Origin: Phycisphaerales bacterium
GTDB lineage: Bacteria > Planctomycetota > Phycisphaerae > Phycisphaerales > SM1A02
Direction of reading: 5' to 3'
NCBI GenBank assembly: GCA_013003065.1
Contig: JABDLI010000024.1
Coordinates: forward strand, 1 to 51,089
DNA: 51,089 bases
Part shown: one piece after another, positions 34,378 through 41,868 of the stretch
Numbering within the stretch: position 1 is the stretch's first letter
Layout: every line of letters starts with the position of its first letter
Position numbers and translations under genes: made by a program
Notes under the pieces: generated by a model
The model's input: the letters and a program-made list of their open reading frames with translations, nothing else
The model's database searches: none
Told to the model about the DNA's origin: nothing

Positions 34378-36128
34378 GCACGGGCCCGACGATGGCGAGG
34401 GGGACGCGTCGACGTCACCCGCGACGCGGCACCGCGATGATCCTCGTGATGATCTCGGTGGCGGTCGCCCTCGTTCTAACCTCCTCTTTCCTGCTGGAGC
34501 AAACGACGGCAACCGGCCAGGCGTCGAATCTCGAGCGTCGCACGCAGGCCCGCGCGGTCGCGGAGTCCGGTCTCGCGTTGGCGCTTGCATACGTCGAAGC
34601 CAATCCCGGGTGGCGTGGCGTCGCGCGTGATGGCGTGTGGCTCGACGAGACGCCGTTCGGCGACGGCACCTTCTCCGTCGTCGGTACGGACGAGACCGAC
34701 GGTGACGTGCGTGACGGTGAGGAGGACCCGCTGACGCTCGTTGTCACGGCCAGCGTCGGCGACGCGACGGAGGTCGTGGAGGCCGTGCTGTCGCCCCGCG
34801 CGTCGCGGCGGCGGGTGCTCCTGGTCGTTCCGAACGCGGACTGGCTCGGCGTCAACGACGAGCGGCGTCGCGATCAGTTCGAACGCTGGGGGTTCGACGT
34901 GACGCTGATCAACCAGCGTGACCCGCGGGAGGCGTTCCGCGCCGCCTTCGATGGCGTGGACGCCGTGTACGTCCCCGAGAGCGTCGATTCGGGCAGCATC
35001 GGAAGGAAGCTGCGCGACGCTCCCGTCGGTGTCGTGCTGGAAGAAAACTTTCTGAGCGACGAGATGGGGCTGGTCCATCGCGGTGGCTCGACGTATCCAT
35101 GGGCCTACCGCATCGACGTGGTCGATGCGTCGCATCCGATCACCCGTGACCTCGGCCTCGGGCCCGCAACGCTCGTCCGACGCCGCACGTCGTTCCGGTA
35201 TGTCAACGGTGTGCTGACCCCGGCTGCGCGAATCCTGGCGCGGCGGAACGGGGGGGGATCGGTGGTCCTGGCCGTCGTGGAGAGCGGCGGGCAGCTCTTC
35301 GGCGGCGATCGCGCCGCGGGGCGACGGGTCCTGCTGCCCATCGGCGGCGGGAGCTTCAATTGGTCGTTGCTGAGACCGGACGGTCTGACGCTCGTGGAGG
35401 AGTCGCTGCGGTGGGCGGCCGACCCGCCGGCGCCCGATCTCGTGGCGCGCTGGCCGCTCGACGAAACGTCCGGCAAAGTGGCGGCCGACGCGATGGGCGG
35501 CTTGGATGGCCAGTACCGCAACGGTGTGGACGTGGGGCTGACCGGCGCGTTTCACCGCTGGCCGTACATCGGTCTGGACGGACGCAACGATGACGTCGCG
35601 ATCCCGCACGGCGATGGACTCATGCTCGACGAGGGCACGATCGCGTTGTGGTTCCGCACCGACCGACCCGCGCGGCAACAGGGGCTGTTCTCGAAGAACG
35701 CCGTCCGCACGGGCGGCGTCGGAGACCTCGCGCTTTGGGTGCAGAGCGGTCGGGTGCAAGCGCGGCTCGGGAGCGTGGGCCGCACGCATCTGGTCGCGGG
35801 TGGCGACATCGAAGCCGGGGTCTGGCATCACGTGGCATTCTCTTTCGGACCGACCGGCATGCGGCTCGTCGTGGACGGAAAGATCGTCGCTCAGGATGGC
35901 TACGCCGGCGGTCTCGGCCCGAGCTCGGGCGGTCCCGGGAACCGCGAGCCGGTTGCGTTCGGAGGGCTGAACTGGCGGCGTCGCAGCGACGCTCCCAGCC
36001 GCGTCCAGACGCGGCTGCGTGGTGAACTCAGCGACGTTCGAGTCTACGATCGCGCGATCGCGCTCGAGGAGATCGCGCGTCTCATCGAGCGGCCGAGCTA
36101 CGTCGTGCAGTGGGACGAAGGTCTCTAG
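34374..36128 (+). CDS. PilX/GspK-like pilus-tip protein fused to amidotransferase-like and LamG domains
   Basis: The product is 584 residues. Residues 1-140 look like a PilX/GspK minor pilin: basic leader HPRRGT, membrane helix AMILVMISVAVALVLTSSFL, then RRTQARAVAESGLALALAYV (PilX_N pattern). Residues about 146-348 form an alpha/beta domain (RRVLLVVPNADWLG, FERWGFDVTLINQRD, DAVYVPESVDSGSIG) like class-I glutamine-amidotransferase-fold (ThuA-like) proteins, with no catalytic Cys visible. Residues about 355-575 are a LamG/concanavalin-A-like jelly roll (LVARWPLDETSGKVA, GTIALWFRTD, GVWHHVAFSF, ELSDVRVYDRAI). Usual GspK is about 300-330 residues with none of the last two domains. It is translated in overlap with the GspJ-like gene. 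Confidence 0.82.
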   Translation: MSTGPTMARGTRRRHPRRGTAMILVMISVAVALVLTSSFLLEQTTATGQASNLERRTQARAVAESGLALALAYVEANPGWRGVARDGVWLDETPFGDGTFSVVGTDETDGDVRDGEEDPLTLVVTASVGDATEVVEAVLSPRASRRRVLLVVPNADWLGVNDERRRDQFERWGFDVTLINQRDPREAFRAAFDGVDAVYVPESVDSGSIGRKLRDAPVGVVLEENFLSDEMGLVHRGGSTYPWAYRIDVVDASHPITRDLGLGPATLVRRRTSFRYVNGVLTPAARILARRNGGGSVVLAVVESGGQLFGGDRAAGRRVLLPIGGGSFNWSLLRPDGLTLVEESLRWAADPPAPDLVARWPLDETSGKVAADAMGGLDGQYRNGVDVGLTGAFHRWPYIGLDGRNDDVAIPHGDGLMLDEGTIALWFRTDRPARQQGLFSKNAVRTGGVGDLALWVQSGRVQARLGSVGRTHLVAGGDIEAGVWHHVAFSFGPTGMRLVVDGKIVAQDGYAGGLGPSSGGPGNREPVAFGGLNWRRRSDAPSRVQTRLRGELSDVRVYDRAIALEEIARLIERPSYVVQWDEGL

Positions 36129-36320
36129 CAGACCGCTCGAGCACTCCGGCGCGGTCCAGATCGAGTCAGGTGTCGTTTCAGGATCGAGGCGGCGAGCGGG
36201 GCGGCGCCATCCTGACATTCCAGAGCGACGGACGGCGGGCGACCGCGCTCGGCGCGTACCCGATCCCGGACGAAGAACGTCGGCGGCGTGCACATCTTCG
36301 ACTGAACGGAAAGCCCGAAC

Positions 36321-37664
36321 CTACTCCAGCGTCCAGTCGACCAACACCTGAAGCAGGTCCTCGAGGCCAACGTCGTCGTTGCCGAGAACATCCCCCCGGC
36401 ACCCGACGCACGGTCCCCATTCGTTGAGCACGATCAGCAGATCCTGGAATGAGACGTCGCCGTCCGCGTTGGTGTCGGCCCACTGGATCGGCGTCTCGGG
36501 ATCGTACATCCGCCAGACCTCGCCCGAGTCTTCGACGATGTACATCGCGCCCCACGCATCCTCGCCGAAGTTCGTGATGGTGGTGAGCAGGCCCGTGGCG
36601 GGGGCCAGCTCATCCTCGCGCGCGATCGGATTGGGGAAACCACCACCGTCCCAGCGGATCGACCAGATCTCGTTGGAGCACAGATCGGAGAAGAAATAGT
36701 TGCCGTCTTCAGCGGGGATGCGGGAGCCCCGGTAGACGATGCCGCCGACGACACAGCATCGGGGACCGTGGGCATACTGGTACACCGGCGAGGTGAGCGT
36801 GACGCCACCTCCGCAATCGCATCCGCACGGGCTGCAGCCGGTCCCTTCGCGGCAGTTCCAGCCGTAGTTCTCGCCTCCCGCCGACGCCGCCGGCTGGATG
36901 TTCAGCTCTTCGGTCTGAGCCGCGCCGACGTCGGCGATGTAGAGATCACCGGTGAGGCGATCGAACGCGCACCCCCACGGATTGCGCAGACCCAACGCCC
37001 AGACCTCGTCGGCCCCGGGCGTGTCCGCGAACGGGTTGTCGGCGGGGATCCCGTAGAGTCCGCCGGGCGCACCCGTGCCATCGACGTCGATCCGAAGCAG
37101 TTTGCCCCGCAGGTCATCGACGTCCTGCGCGTGCGTCGCCGCGCCGCAGCTCGCCACGCCGTCGCCCACCGAAATGTAGAGGTACCCGTCGCGCGGGCCG
37201 AACGCGATCCAGGTCGCCGCGTGGCCGAGCTGGGTCTGGTCGATGGTCAGAATGTCGACGCCGGTCTGTACGTGGGCGCGATCGGGATCGTCGCTGACCG
37301 TGTAACGCCGGATCGTCGTATCTCCGTCGTTGTTCAGATACGACACGAAGAAGAGACCGTTCTCTCGGTACGCGGGATGGAACGCCAGGCCGAAGAGCCC
37401 GAACTCGTCGTGGACGTCGCTGACCCGATCTTCGATGGCGAGGAAGGGCTCCTCCCGAAGCGTGTTCGTCTTGAGGTTGACAACGCGGACCCGCCCGGGG
37501 CGTTCGAGAATGAACAGCCGGGTGTGATCCCCGGGCGCAGAGGTGACCTCGGTGCCACGTTCGATTTGACCGGCCGTCGTGATTCGCTCGGTGCTGACGC
37601 CGGCGTCGGCGTTGCCGACGGCCGTCAGGAGGCCGGCCAACCCCAGCGCGAAGTGCTTCATCAT
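36321..37664 (-). CDS. Secreted PQQ-type sugar (glucose/sorbosone) dehydrogenase-like protein with dockerin-like tail
   Basis: The product is 447 residues. A signal peptide (MMKHFALGLAGLLTAVGNADA) precedes a six-bladed propeller of the soluble glucose/sorbosone dehydrogenase family: FGLFGLAFHPAYRENGLFFV, GKLLRIDVDG, EVWALGLRNPWG, LYIADVGAAQTEELN, GENYGWN. Where active enzymes have HNGG/HNAG before FGP-DGYLY, this protein has HAATWIAFGP: the His is kept but the glycines are not, so catalysis is uncertain. Extra cysteines (SPCGCDCGGG) are inserted. Residues about 397-447 form a degenerate dockerin pair (DTNADGDVSF, then DVLGNDDVGL). GGAGG lies 7 nt before the ATG at 37664. It separates the main pilin cluster from the pilin at 37868. 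Confidence 0.87.
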   Translation of the reverse strand: MMKHFALGLAGLLTAVGNADAGVSTERITTAGQIERGTEVTSAPGDHTRLFILERPGRVRVVNLKTNTLREEPFLAIEDRVSDVHDEFGLFGLAFHPAYRENGLFFVSYLNNDGDTTIRRYTVSDDPDRAHVQTGVDILTIDQTQLGHAATWIAFGPRDGYLYISVGDGVASCGAATHAQDVDDLRGKLLRIDVDGTGAPGGLYGIPADNPFADTPGADEVWALGLRNPWGCAFDRLTGDLYIADVGAAQTEELNIQPAASAGGENYGWNCREGTGCSPCGCDCGGGVTLTSPVYQYAHGPRCCVVGGIVYRGSRIPAEDGNYFFSDLCSNEIWSIRWDGGGFPNPIAREDELAPATGLLTTITNFGEDAWGAMYIVEDSGEVWRMYDPETPIQWADTNADGDVSFQDLLIVLNEWGPCVGCRGDVLGNDDVGLEDLLQVLVDWTLE

Positions 37665-37867
37665 CCGCAATCCTCCCGTGCTGGTCCGACCGGGATGATA
37701 TCGACGTCAAGAGCCTGATGGGGACGACCCGACCGCTCCAGGCCGCACGGTTTCGCCATCCCCACCCACCGCACACCTCCGGCGTCATCGCCGCGATGCT
37801 CGATCGACCCTTGCCATCGCGTATGGAATGATCGACGTCAGCCCTCGGAGGCGGGAAGTGGGTTCCG

Positions 37868-38350
37868 ATGAACACGACGTCTCGACGCCGGCTTCAGACA
37901 GGTTTCACGCTCATTGAGATCCTCATCGTCGTCGTGATCCTCGGCATCCTCGCCGCGATCGTGCTGTCGCTCTTCGGCACCAGCAGCCAGAATGCGCAGC
38001 GCACGGCGTTCGCGACCTCGGGTCGAATCCTCACCGATGCGGCGGTCCGGTACCGGCTCGACACACGCGACTACCTCGAAGACGCCGCCTCCGGCGTGCT
38101 TCCGATCGGCTTTGCCCCGTACATCCAGGAGACGGCCTGGGGCGAGACGCCGATCGGCGGTGTGTGGGACACCGAGCTCAACTCGTTTGGCGTGACGGCT
38201 GCGTTGGGCGTCCACTTCGACGGAACCGGCGAGACGCGAGGCGACCTCTACATGCTCGGCCTCGATGACATGATGGACGACGGCGACCTGACGAGCGGCG
38301 AGTTCCGGAAGCTGGCCGCGGACCGGTACTACTTCGTGCTCGCGGACTGA
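37868..38350 (+). CDS. Type IV pilin/pseudopilin-like protein (GspG/PilA-like)
   Basis: The product is 160 residues. The leader MNTTSRRRLQTG is followed by FTLIEILIVVVILGILAAIV, a textbook prepilin helix with Glu5. The C-terminal domain is short and acidic (GLDDMMDDGDLTSGEFRKLA). Compared with the GspG-like pilin it lacks the lysine tail and is close to canonical size, so it could be an alternative major subunit. It lies 1.7 kb beyond the main cluster, separated by the divergent dehydrogenase gene. Its last 22 bp overlap the end of the convergent unknown gene. Confidence 0.87.
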   Translation: MNTTSRRRLQTGFTLIEILIVVVILGILAAIVLSLFGTSSQNAQRTAFATSGRILTDAAVRYRLDTRDYLEDAASGVLPIGFAPYIQETAWGETPIGGVWDTELNSFGVTAALGVHFDGTGETRGDLYMLGLDDMMDDGDLTSGEFRKLAADRYYFVLAD

Positions 38351-38919
38351 TGGCGGTCGACGACGTCCTCCCTTCGACGTTCGGCGGTCGGCGCGTGTTC
38401 GATCACATGCACCTCGAACGACTCCGTCACGTCACGCTCGGCGCCCGGTGCGTCGCGGACACGCCGGTAGGTGGCGGCGAGCGGGAGCCAGGCGCTGCCG
38501 ATCCGCTCCGCCCGCATGCGTGTGGCCTGTTCGTCACCGGGGTGGATCGGACGGCCGGCGGGTTCGGGCGTGTCGCCGTCGACGAGCACGTGAATTGCGC
38601 GTCGCCCGCGGGCGGCGGCCAAACGCAGGAGGGTCATGTCGCCGGCGGGATCGGCCACGCGAAACGACGCCGACTGGAGCGCGGCGTCGATCGCGTCGCG
38701 GGCCCGTGGTTCGGCGTACATCGCCACCCGCACGGCGGTGTGGAGTGTATTCGTGTCCGACAGGTAGACTTCCGCCGCCGCGGCGCTGCCCTCGACGATG
38801 CGGCACGGAACATCCCGGGCGTCGAGCAGGGAGCGCAGCTCCGCGACGTGGCGATCGACGCACGCCGCGGCCTGGGCGCGGCGCTCGGCAACGAGATCTC
38901 GGTACGCGGGCCGGGTCAT
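38329..38919 (-). CDS. Protein of unknown function
   Basis: The product is 196 residues, presumably cytoplasmic (no signal peptide or membrane segment). The composition is alpha/beta: an N-terminal helix (MTRPAYRDLVAERRAQAAAC), strands around VPCRIVEGSAAAAEVYLSD, and RAIHVLVDGDTPEPAGRPI. I do not recognise the family. The sequence continues with sensible amino-acid usage through the 22-bp tail-to-tail overlap with the pilin gene. No clear ribosome site precedes the ATG at 38919. Confidence 0.55.
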   Translation of the reverse strand: MTRPAYRDLVAERRAQAAACVDRHVAELRSLLDARDVPCRIVEGSAAAAEVYLSDTNTLHTAVRVAMYAEPRARDAIDAALQSASFRVADPAGDMTLLRLAAARGRRAIHVLVDGDTPEPAGRPIHPGDEQATRMRAERIGSAWLPLAATYRRVRDAPGAERDVTESFEVHVIEHAPTAERRREDVVDRHQSASTK

Positions 38920-39254
38920 CGCGGGGCGATTGTACGCTGCGCCCCGGGGCACGAAGCGGGCTCGGGGGCAGGGGCCCCAGGCGGCATGTCGGCCCGGATG
39001 CTGCTCGTCACGCGCCGTGTGGATCATCGCGCTGCGATCTTCGCGGGGAAACGGCATCGCGTGGGTCAGGTCGGATTGCGGCTACTCAATAGAGCCTCGG
39101 CGCGCGAGAATACTCCAGCGCATCAGTGCGACGGCGGGTGCGCACGAGATGCGACGCGGGCGGCGGCCGCTCGATGACGAATGGGAGTGACGTTTCGGGG
39201 TGAAAGCGACGCCGCCGGCCAAACCACGACACCCGCCGAAAGGCAGAGAGAGCG
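38920..39254. other. Intergenic region between two divergent genes
   Basis: These 335 bp separate the unknown gene (leftward) and the small secreted-protein gene (rightward). Only a purine-rich ribosome site at the right edge (GGCAGAGAGAGCG) is visible. No confident promoter, repeat or RNA gene was found. Confidence 0.4.
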
Positions 39255-39770
39255 ATGCGTACAACGCGATTCGTCCTGTTGCTGGGCTGCGTGGCCTTCG
39301 GCCTCTGGCTCGTGCGACCGACTTCGGCATTGCCGTTCGATCCCGGCGCGATCGCCGGGTCGTATCTGATGGAAGAGATCAACATGCCTCCGCACACCGA
39401 AGATGACGGCGCGCGGGTGTTGCTGACCCTCACCTTCGACGGATGCGCAGTGCTGGTGGACAGCGATGACTTCTTCGGCTTCTCCGGCGGCGGCGACTTC
39501 CAGAGCGCCGCGATGGCGGTCTGGACCCGGGCCAGCCGGACGCAGACGCACATCAGGGGTATTTCCTTCGGCTACGACCTCACCGGCGTGCCGCAGTCGT
39601 TCATCCGAACGTCCGCGACGCTGGAGTTTGCCGATGGATACCTCGACCACGGTCAGGCCAAGGTGCTGACGGAGTTCTTCCACTTCACGCAGGATCCGCT
39701 CGATCCCGACGCGGTGCCCTTCGACAAGCACTCGGAGACCTACAGCTTCCGGAGCATCACGGTCGACTGA
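39255..39770 (+). CDS. Small secreted protein of unknown function
   Basis: The product is 171 residues. The signal peptide is MRTTRFVLLLGCVAFGLWL, with predicted cleavage near TSA-LP (residue 26). The mature protein is beta-rich (ARVLLTLTFDGCAVLVDSDD, AAMAVWTRASRTQTHIRGIS, FIRTSATLEFADGYLDHGQA), with a single cysteine. The pattern suggests a small lipocalin- or jelly-roll-like barrel, but no family is recognised. A strong bidirectional hairpin follows 19 bp after the stop. Confidence 0.7.
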   Translation: MRTTRFVLLLGCVAFGLWLVRPTSALPFDPGAIAGSYLMEEINMPPHTEDDGARVLLTLTFDGCAVLVDSDDFFGFSGGGDFQSAAMAVWTRASRTQTHIRGISFGYDLTGVPQSFIRTSATLEFADGYLDHGQAKVLTEFFHFTQDPLDPDAVPFDKHSETYSFRSITVD

Positions 39771-39789
39771 CCGTGCGCAGCAAAGTCGG

Positions 39790-39816
39790 ACAGGCCCACG
39801 CCGGGCGTGGGCCTGT
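39790..39816. terminator. Bidirectional hairpin terminator between convergent genes
   Basis: ACAGGCCCACGCC is inverted 1 nt later as GGCGTGGGCCTGT, then CTTCGTT. It sits between the stop codons of the genes at 39255 and 39846, where a shared terminator would be expected. Confidence 0.65.
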
Positions 39817-39845
39817 CTTCGTTCAACGGCGACCCCGGAACGCGA

Positions 39846-41063
39846 TCAGAAGGTCCACTGCGCCAGAACGAGCAGCAGATCGACGAAGTCGACGACACCG
39901 TCGCCGTTGATGTCGGCGGTACAGCCACATCCGTCGGCGTTGGCCACCTCGACCATGATCGTCCGCTCGTCCGCGTGACCGCACCCGTCGACGCCGCTCA
40001 GCCGCAGCTCGTACAGACCGTCGGCCACCGCGGTCGTGTCCCAATCGGCCACCTCGCACTCGCGGCTGCTGTCGCCGCTCGCGATCGCGATCCACGCGCC
40101 GCCGGCGGCGGGCCGATACTCGAGATCCCAGCTCACCCCGCACCGGTCGCTGACGCCGCCCTCGATCGTCGCGATGCCGCAGAGCGGCGTGGCGACCGGG
40201 GCGAGCGCGATCGTGCCGAAGCTGCGGTCGACCCGGATCACGGTCAGGTCGCTCGCGCTCAGACCGCATTCGTTCGTGCCCGTGATCCGCACGTAGTAGC
40301 GACCTTCGGCCAGACCGACCGTGTTGAGGGTGTGGAGCGTGCCGGTGAAGGGACCGCACGCGAAGCCGAACTGCGTCCAGGGGTCGCTCTCGTCGGCGTT
40401 GATCGGGCGGTACTCGGCGACGTCGCAGTCGTAGACACCGTCGTCGTCGCTCACCGAACCCATGATGCCGACCGTCGAGTCCCCGCACACGCAGGCGTCG
40501 AAGTCCGGGCTGGTGAGCTCGACGGTCGGGTTCGTCTCGTCGGCCCCGAAGCGGAGGTTGTCGATGTACTCGAAGCTCGAGGTCGTCTGCCACACGTCGA
40601 CCGACCGGATGATCGGCGGGCCCTCGATGGTCACGAGCACGTCGACGCCACTTCCGGCGGCGTAGAAGCGGGTTCCGAGCGGTGTACCGAATTCGTTGAA
40701 CCACCGGATGCGGATGTCGCCGCCGGTCGCGTTGCTCCCGAGGTTGAACTCGATGAACGACTGGTTCTCGTCGAACGTCAGAAGCAGAGAATCCGGGCTC
40801 GCGCCGGGGCAGCCCTCGCGGGGCGAGACGACCTTGGTCGGCAGCCCCGAGCCGCCGACGAGCTCGTAGATTTCCGGCAGCGGCACGCCCGGGCCACAGG
40901 ACTCCGGCTCGCACGTGATGGTGACGCCGGGGACGAGGCTCGTCGCCTCGACGCCCTCGGCGAACCCCTCGAAGTCGAAGGGGACGCACTGGCCGTGCGT
41001 CACGGTGCCGAGCATCGGGACCAGGGCGGGAAGCAGAATGAACATCGGAATGCGTTTGAACAT
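39846..41063 (-). CDS. Secreted protein with Ig-like modules and a single dockerin-like half-repeat
   Basis: The product is 405 residues. The signal peptide is MFKRIPMFILLPALVPMLGT. An N-terminal jelly-roll domain (VPFDFEGFAEGVEATSLVPG ... TSSFEYIDNLRFG) is like the CBM-like domain found in many choice-of-anchor proteins. It is followed by three cysteine-containing modules with VSDDDGVYDCDVAEYRP, LAEGRYYVRITGTNECG and DGLYELRLSGVDGCG. The C-terminus has only one EF-hand-like half (CTADINGDGVVDFVDLLLVL) and then stops, so the paired arrangement is incomplete. GAGGT precedes the ATG. A perfect GC hairpin lies in its leader (41096-41119). Confidence 0.8.
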   Translation of the reverse strand: MFKRIPMFILLPALVPMLGTVTHGQCVPFDFEGFAEGVEATSLVPGVTITCEPESCGPGVPLPEIYELVGGSGLPTKVVSPREGCPGASPDSLLLTFDENQSFIEFNLGSNATGGDIRIRWFNEFGTPLGTRFYAAGSGVDVLVTIEGPPIIRSVDVWQTTSSFEYIDNLRFGADETNPTVELTSPDFDACVCGDSTVGIMGSVSDDDGVYDCDVAEYRPINADESDPWTQFGFACGPFTGTLHTLNTVGLAEGRYYVRITGTNECGLSASDLTVIRVDRSFGTIALAPVATPLCGIATIEGGVSDRCGVSWDLEYRPAAGGAWIAIASGDSSRECEVADWDTTAVADGLYELRLSGVDGCGHADERTIMVEVANADGCGCTADINGDGVVDFVDLLLVLAQWTF

Positions 41064-41095
41064 GGCGGTGACCTCATCTCCGGAGTACGCACCGT

Positions 41096-41119
41096 CCGGC
41101 CGGTCGCGGGACCGGCCGG
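41096..41119. promoter_or_regulatory. Leader hairpin upstream of the 405-residue secreted protein gene
   Basis: CCGGCCGGTC and GACCGGCCGG pair perfectly around a 4-nt loop (GCGG) in the 5' leader, 33 bp before the start codon at 41063. No run of U follows on the minus strand, so it is not an obvious terminator. It could be a stabilising or translation-controlling structure. Confidence 0.4.
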
Positions 41120-41277
41120 CGGTCGGATGACGCCGCCCACGGTGGCGGGCCATTGGCGGAAACAGGAAGACACGCGGATGAGCGCAGAGAAAAATCGCGA
41201 CAAACGGGTCTGCCGCCCGCGGCCCAGGATGTAACCTGTTGATGGGCCGTCGTTTGGGCCACGGGCAGCCAGCTTCC

Positions 41278-41868
41278 ATGAACAATGCACGCCACGATTC
41301 GACACGCGCGTTGCGGCAGCTTCGGGGGGGATCCGCCGGCGCCTCGGAGCTGATGCCGGCGATGTACGAGGAGCTGCGGCGTCTGGCCGGGTCATACCTG
41401 CGGGGGCAGCCGCCCGATCACACTCTGCAGCCGACCGCGCTCGTCCACGAGGCATTCCTCCGGCTCATCGATCAACGGACCGCGGGCTGGGAGGACGAAA
41501 CACACTTCTTCGCCGTCGCGGCCACCGTCATGCGGCACGTGCTCGTCAACCACGCGGAGAAACGCTCCTCGCTCAAACGGGGTGGCGACCGGCTCAAGCT
41601 CACCCTCGACGAACAACGGGATGCCGGCATCCCGGGGGGGATGTCGGACGCGGCCGCGGCCGACGTCCTCGCGCTTCACCACGCGCTCGACGAGCTGGCC
41701 CGGCTGGACGAACGCAAGGGGCGTGTGGTCGAGCTGCGGTGGTTCGGGGGGATGACGCACGAGCAGATCGCCGAGACGCTCGCGGTCTCCAAACGCACCG
41801 TGGACGCGGACTGGCAGATGGCGCGGGCGTGGCTGTCCAAGACACTGAACGACGGAGCCGGCGGGTGA
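41278..41868 (+). CDS. ECF-type sigma factor, TIGR02999 / PF07638 family (ECF4)
   Basis: The product is 196 residues. Region 2 is MPAMYEELRRLAGSYLRGQP, DHTLQPTALVHEAFLRLIDQ, HFFAVAATVMRHVLVNHAEK. Region 4 is GGMTHEQIAETLAVSKRTVD. It is clearly the same family as ECF1-3 but considerably diverged, with a different linker. The ATG at 41278 (MNNARHD) is preferred; a TTG/ATG 36-39 nt upstream is also in frame. No ribosome site is visible. The GTG of the kinase overlaps its stop (GTGA). Confidence 0.9.
   Translation: MNNARHDSTRALRQLRGGSAGASELMPAMYEELRRLAGSYLRGQPPDHTLQPTALVHEAFLRLIDQRTAGWEDETHFFAVAATVMRHVLVNHAEKRSSLKRGGDRLKLTLDEQRDAGIPGGMSDAAAADVLALHHALDELARLDERKGRVVELRWFGGMTHEQIAETLAVSKRTVDADWQMARAWLSKTLNDGAGG

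Noticed and set aside
36129-36320. Possible continuation or separate small gene after the PilX/LamG protein.
   Set aside because: The LamG domain is complete at the stop codon. The following frames have no start with ribosome site and no recognisable homology.
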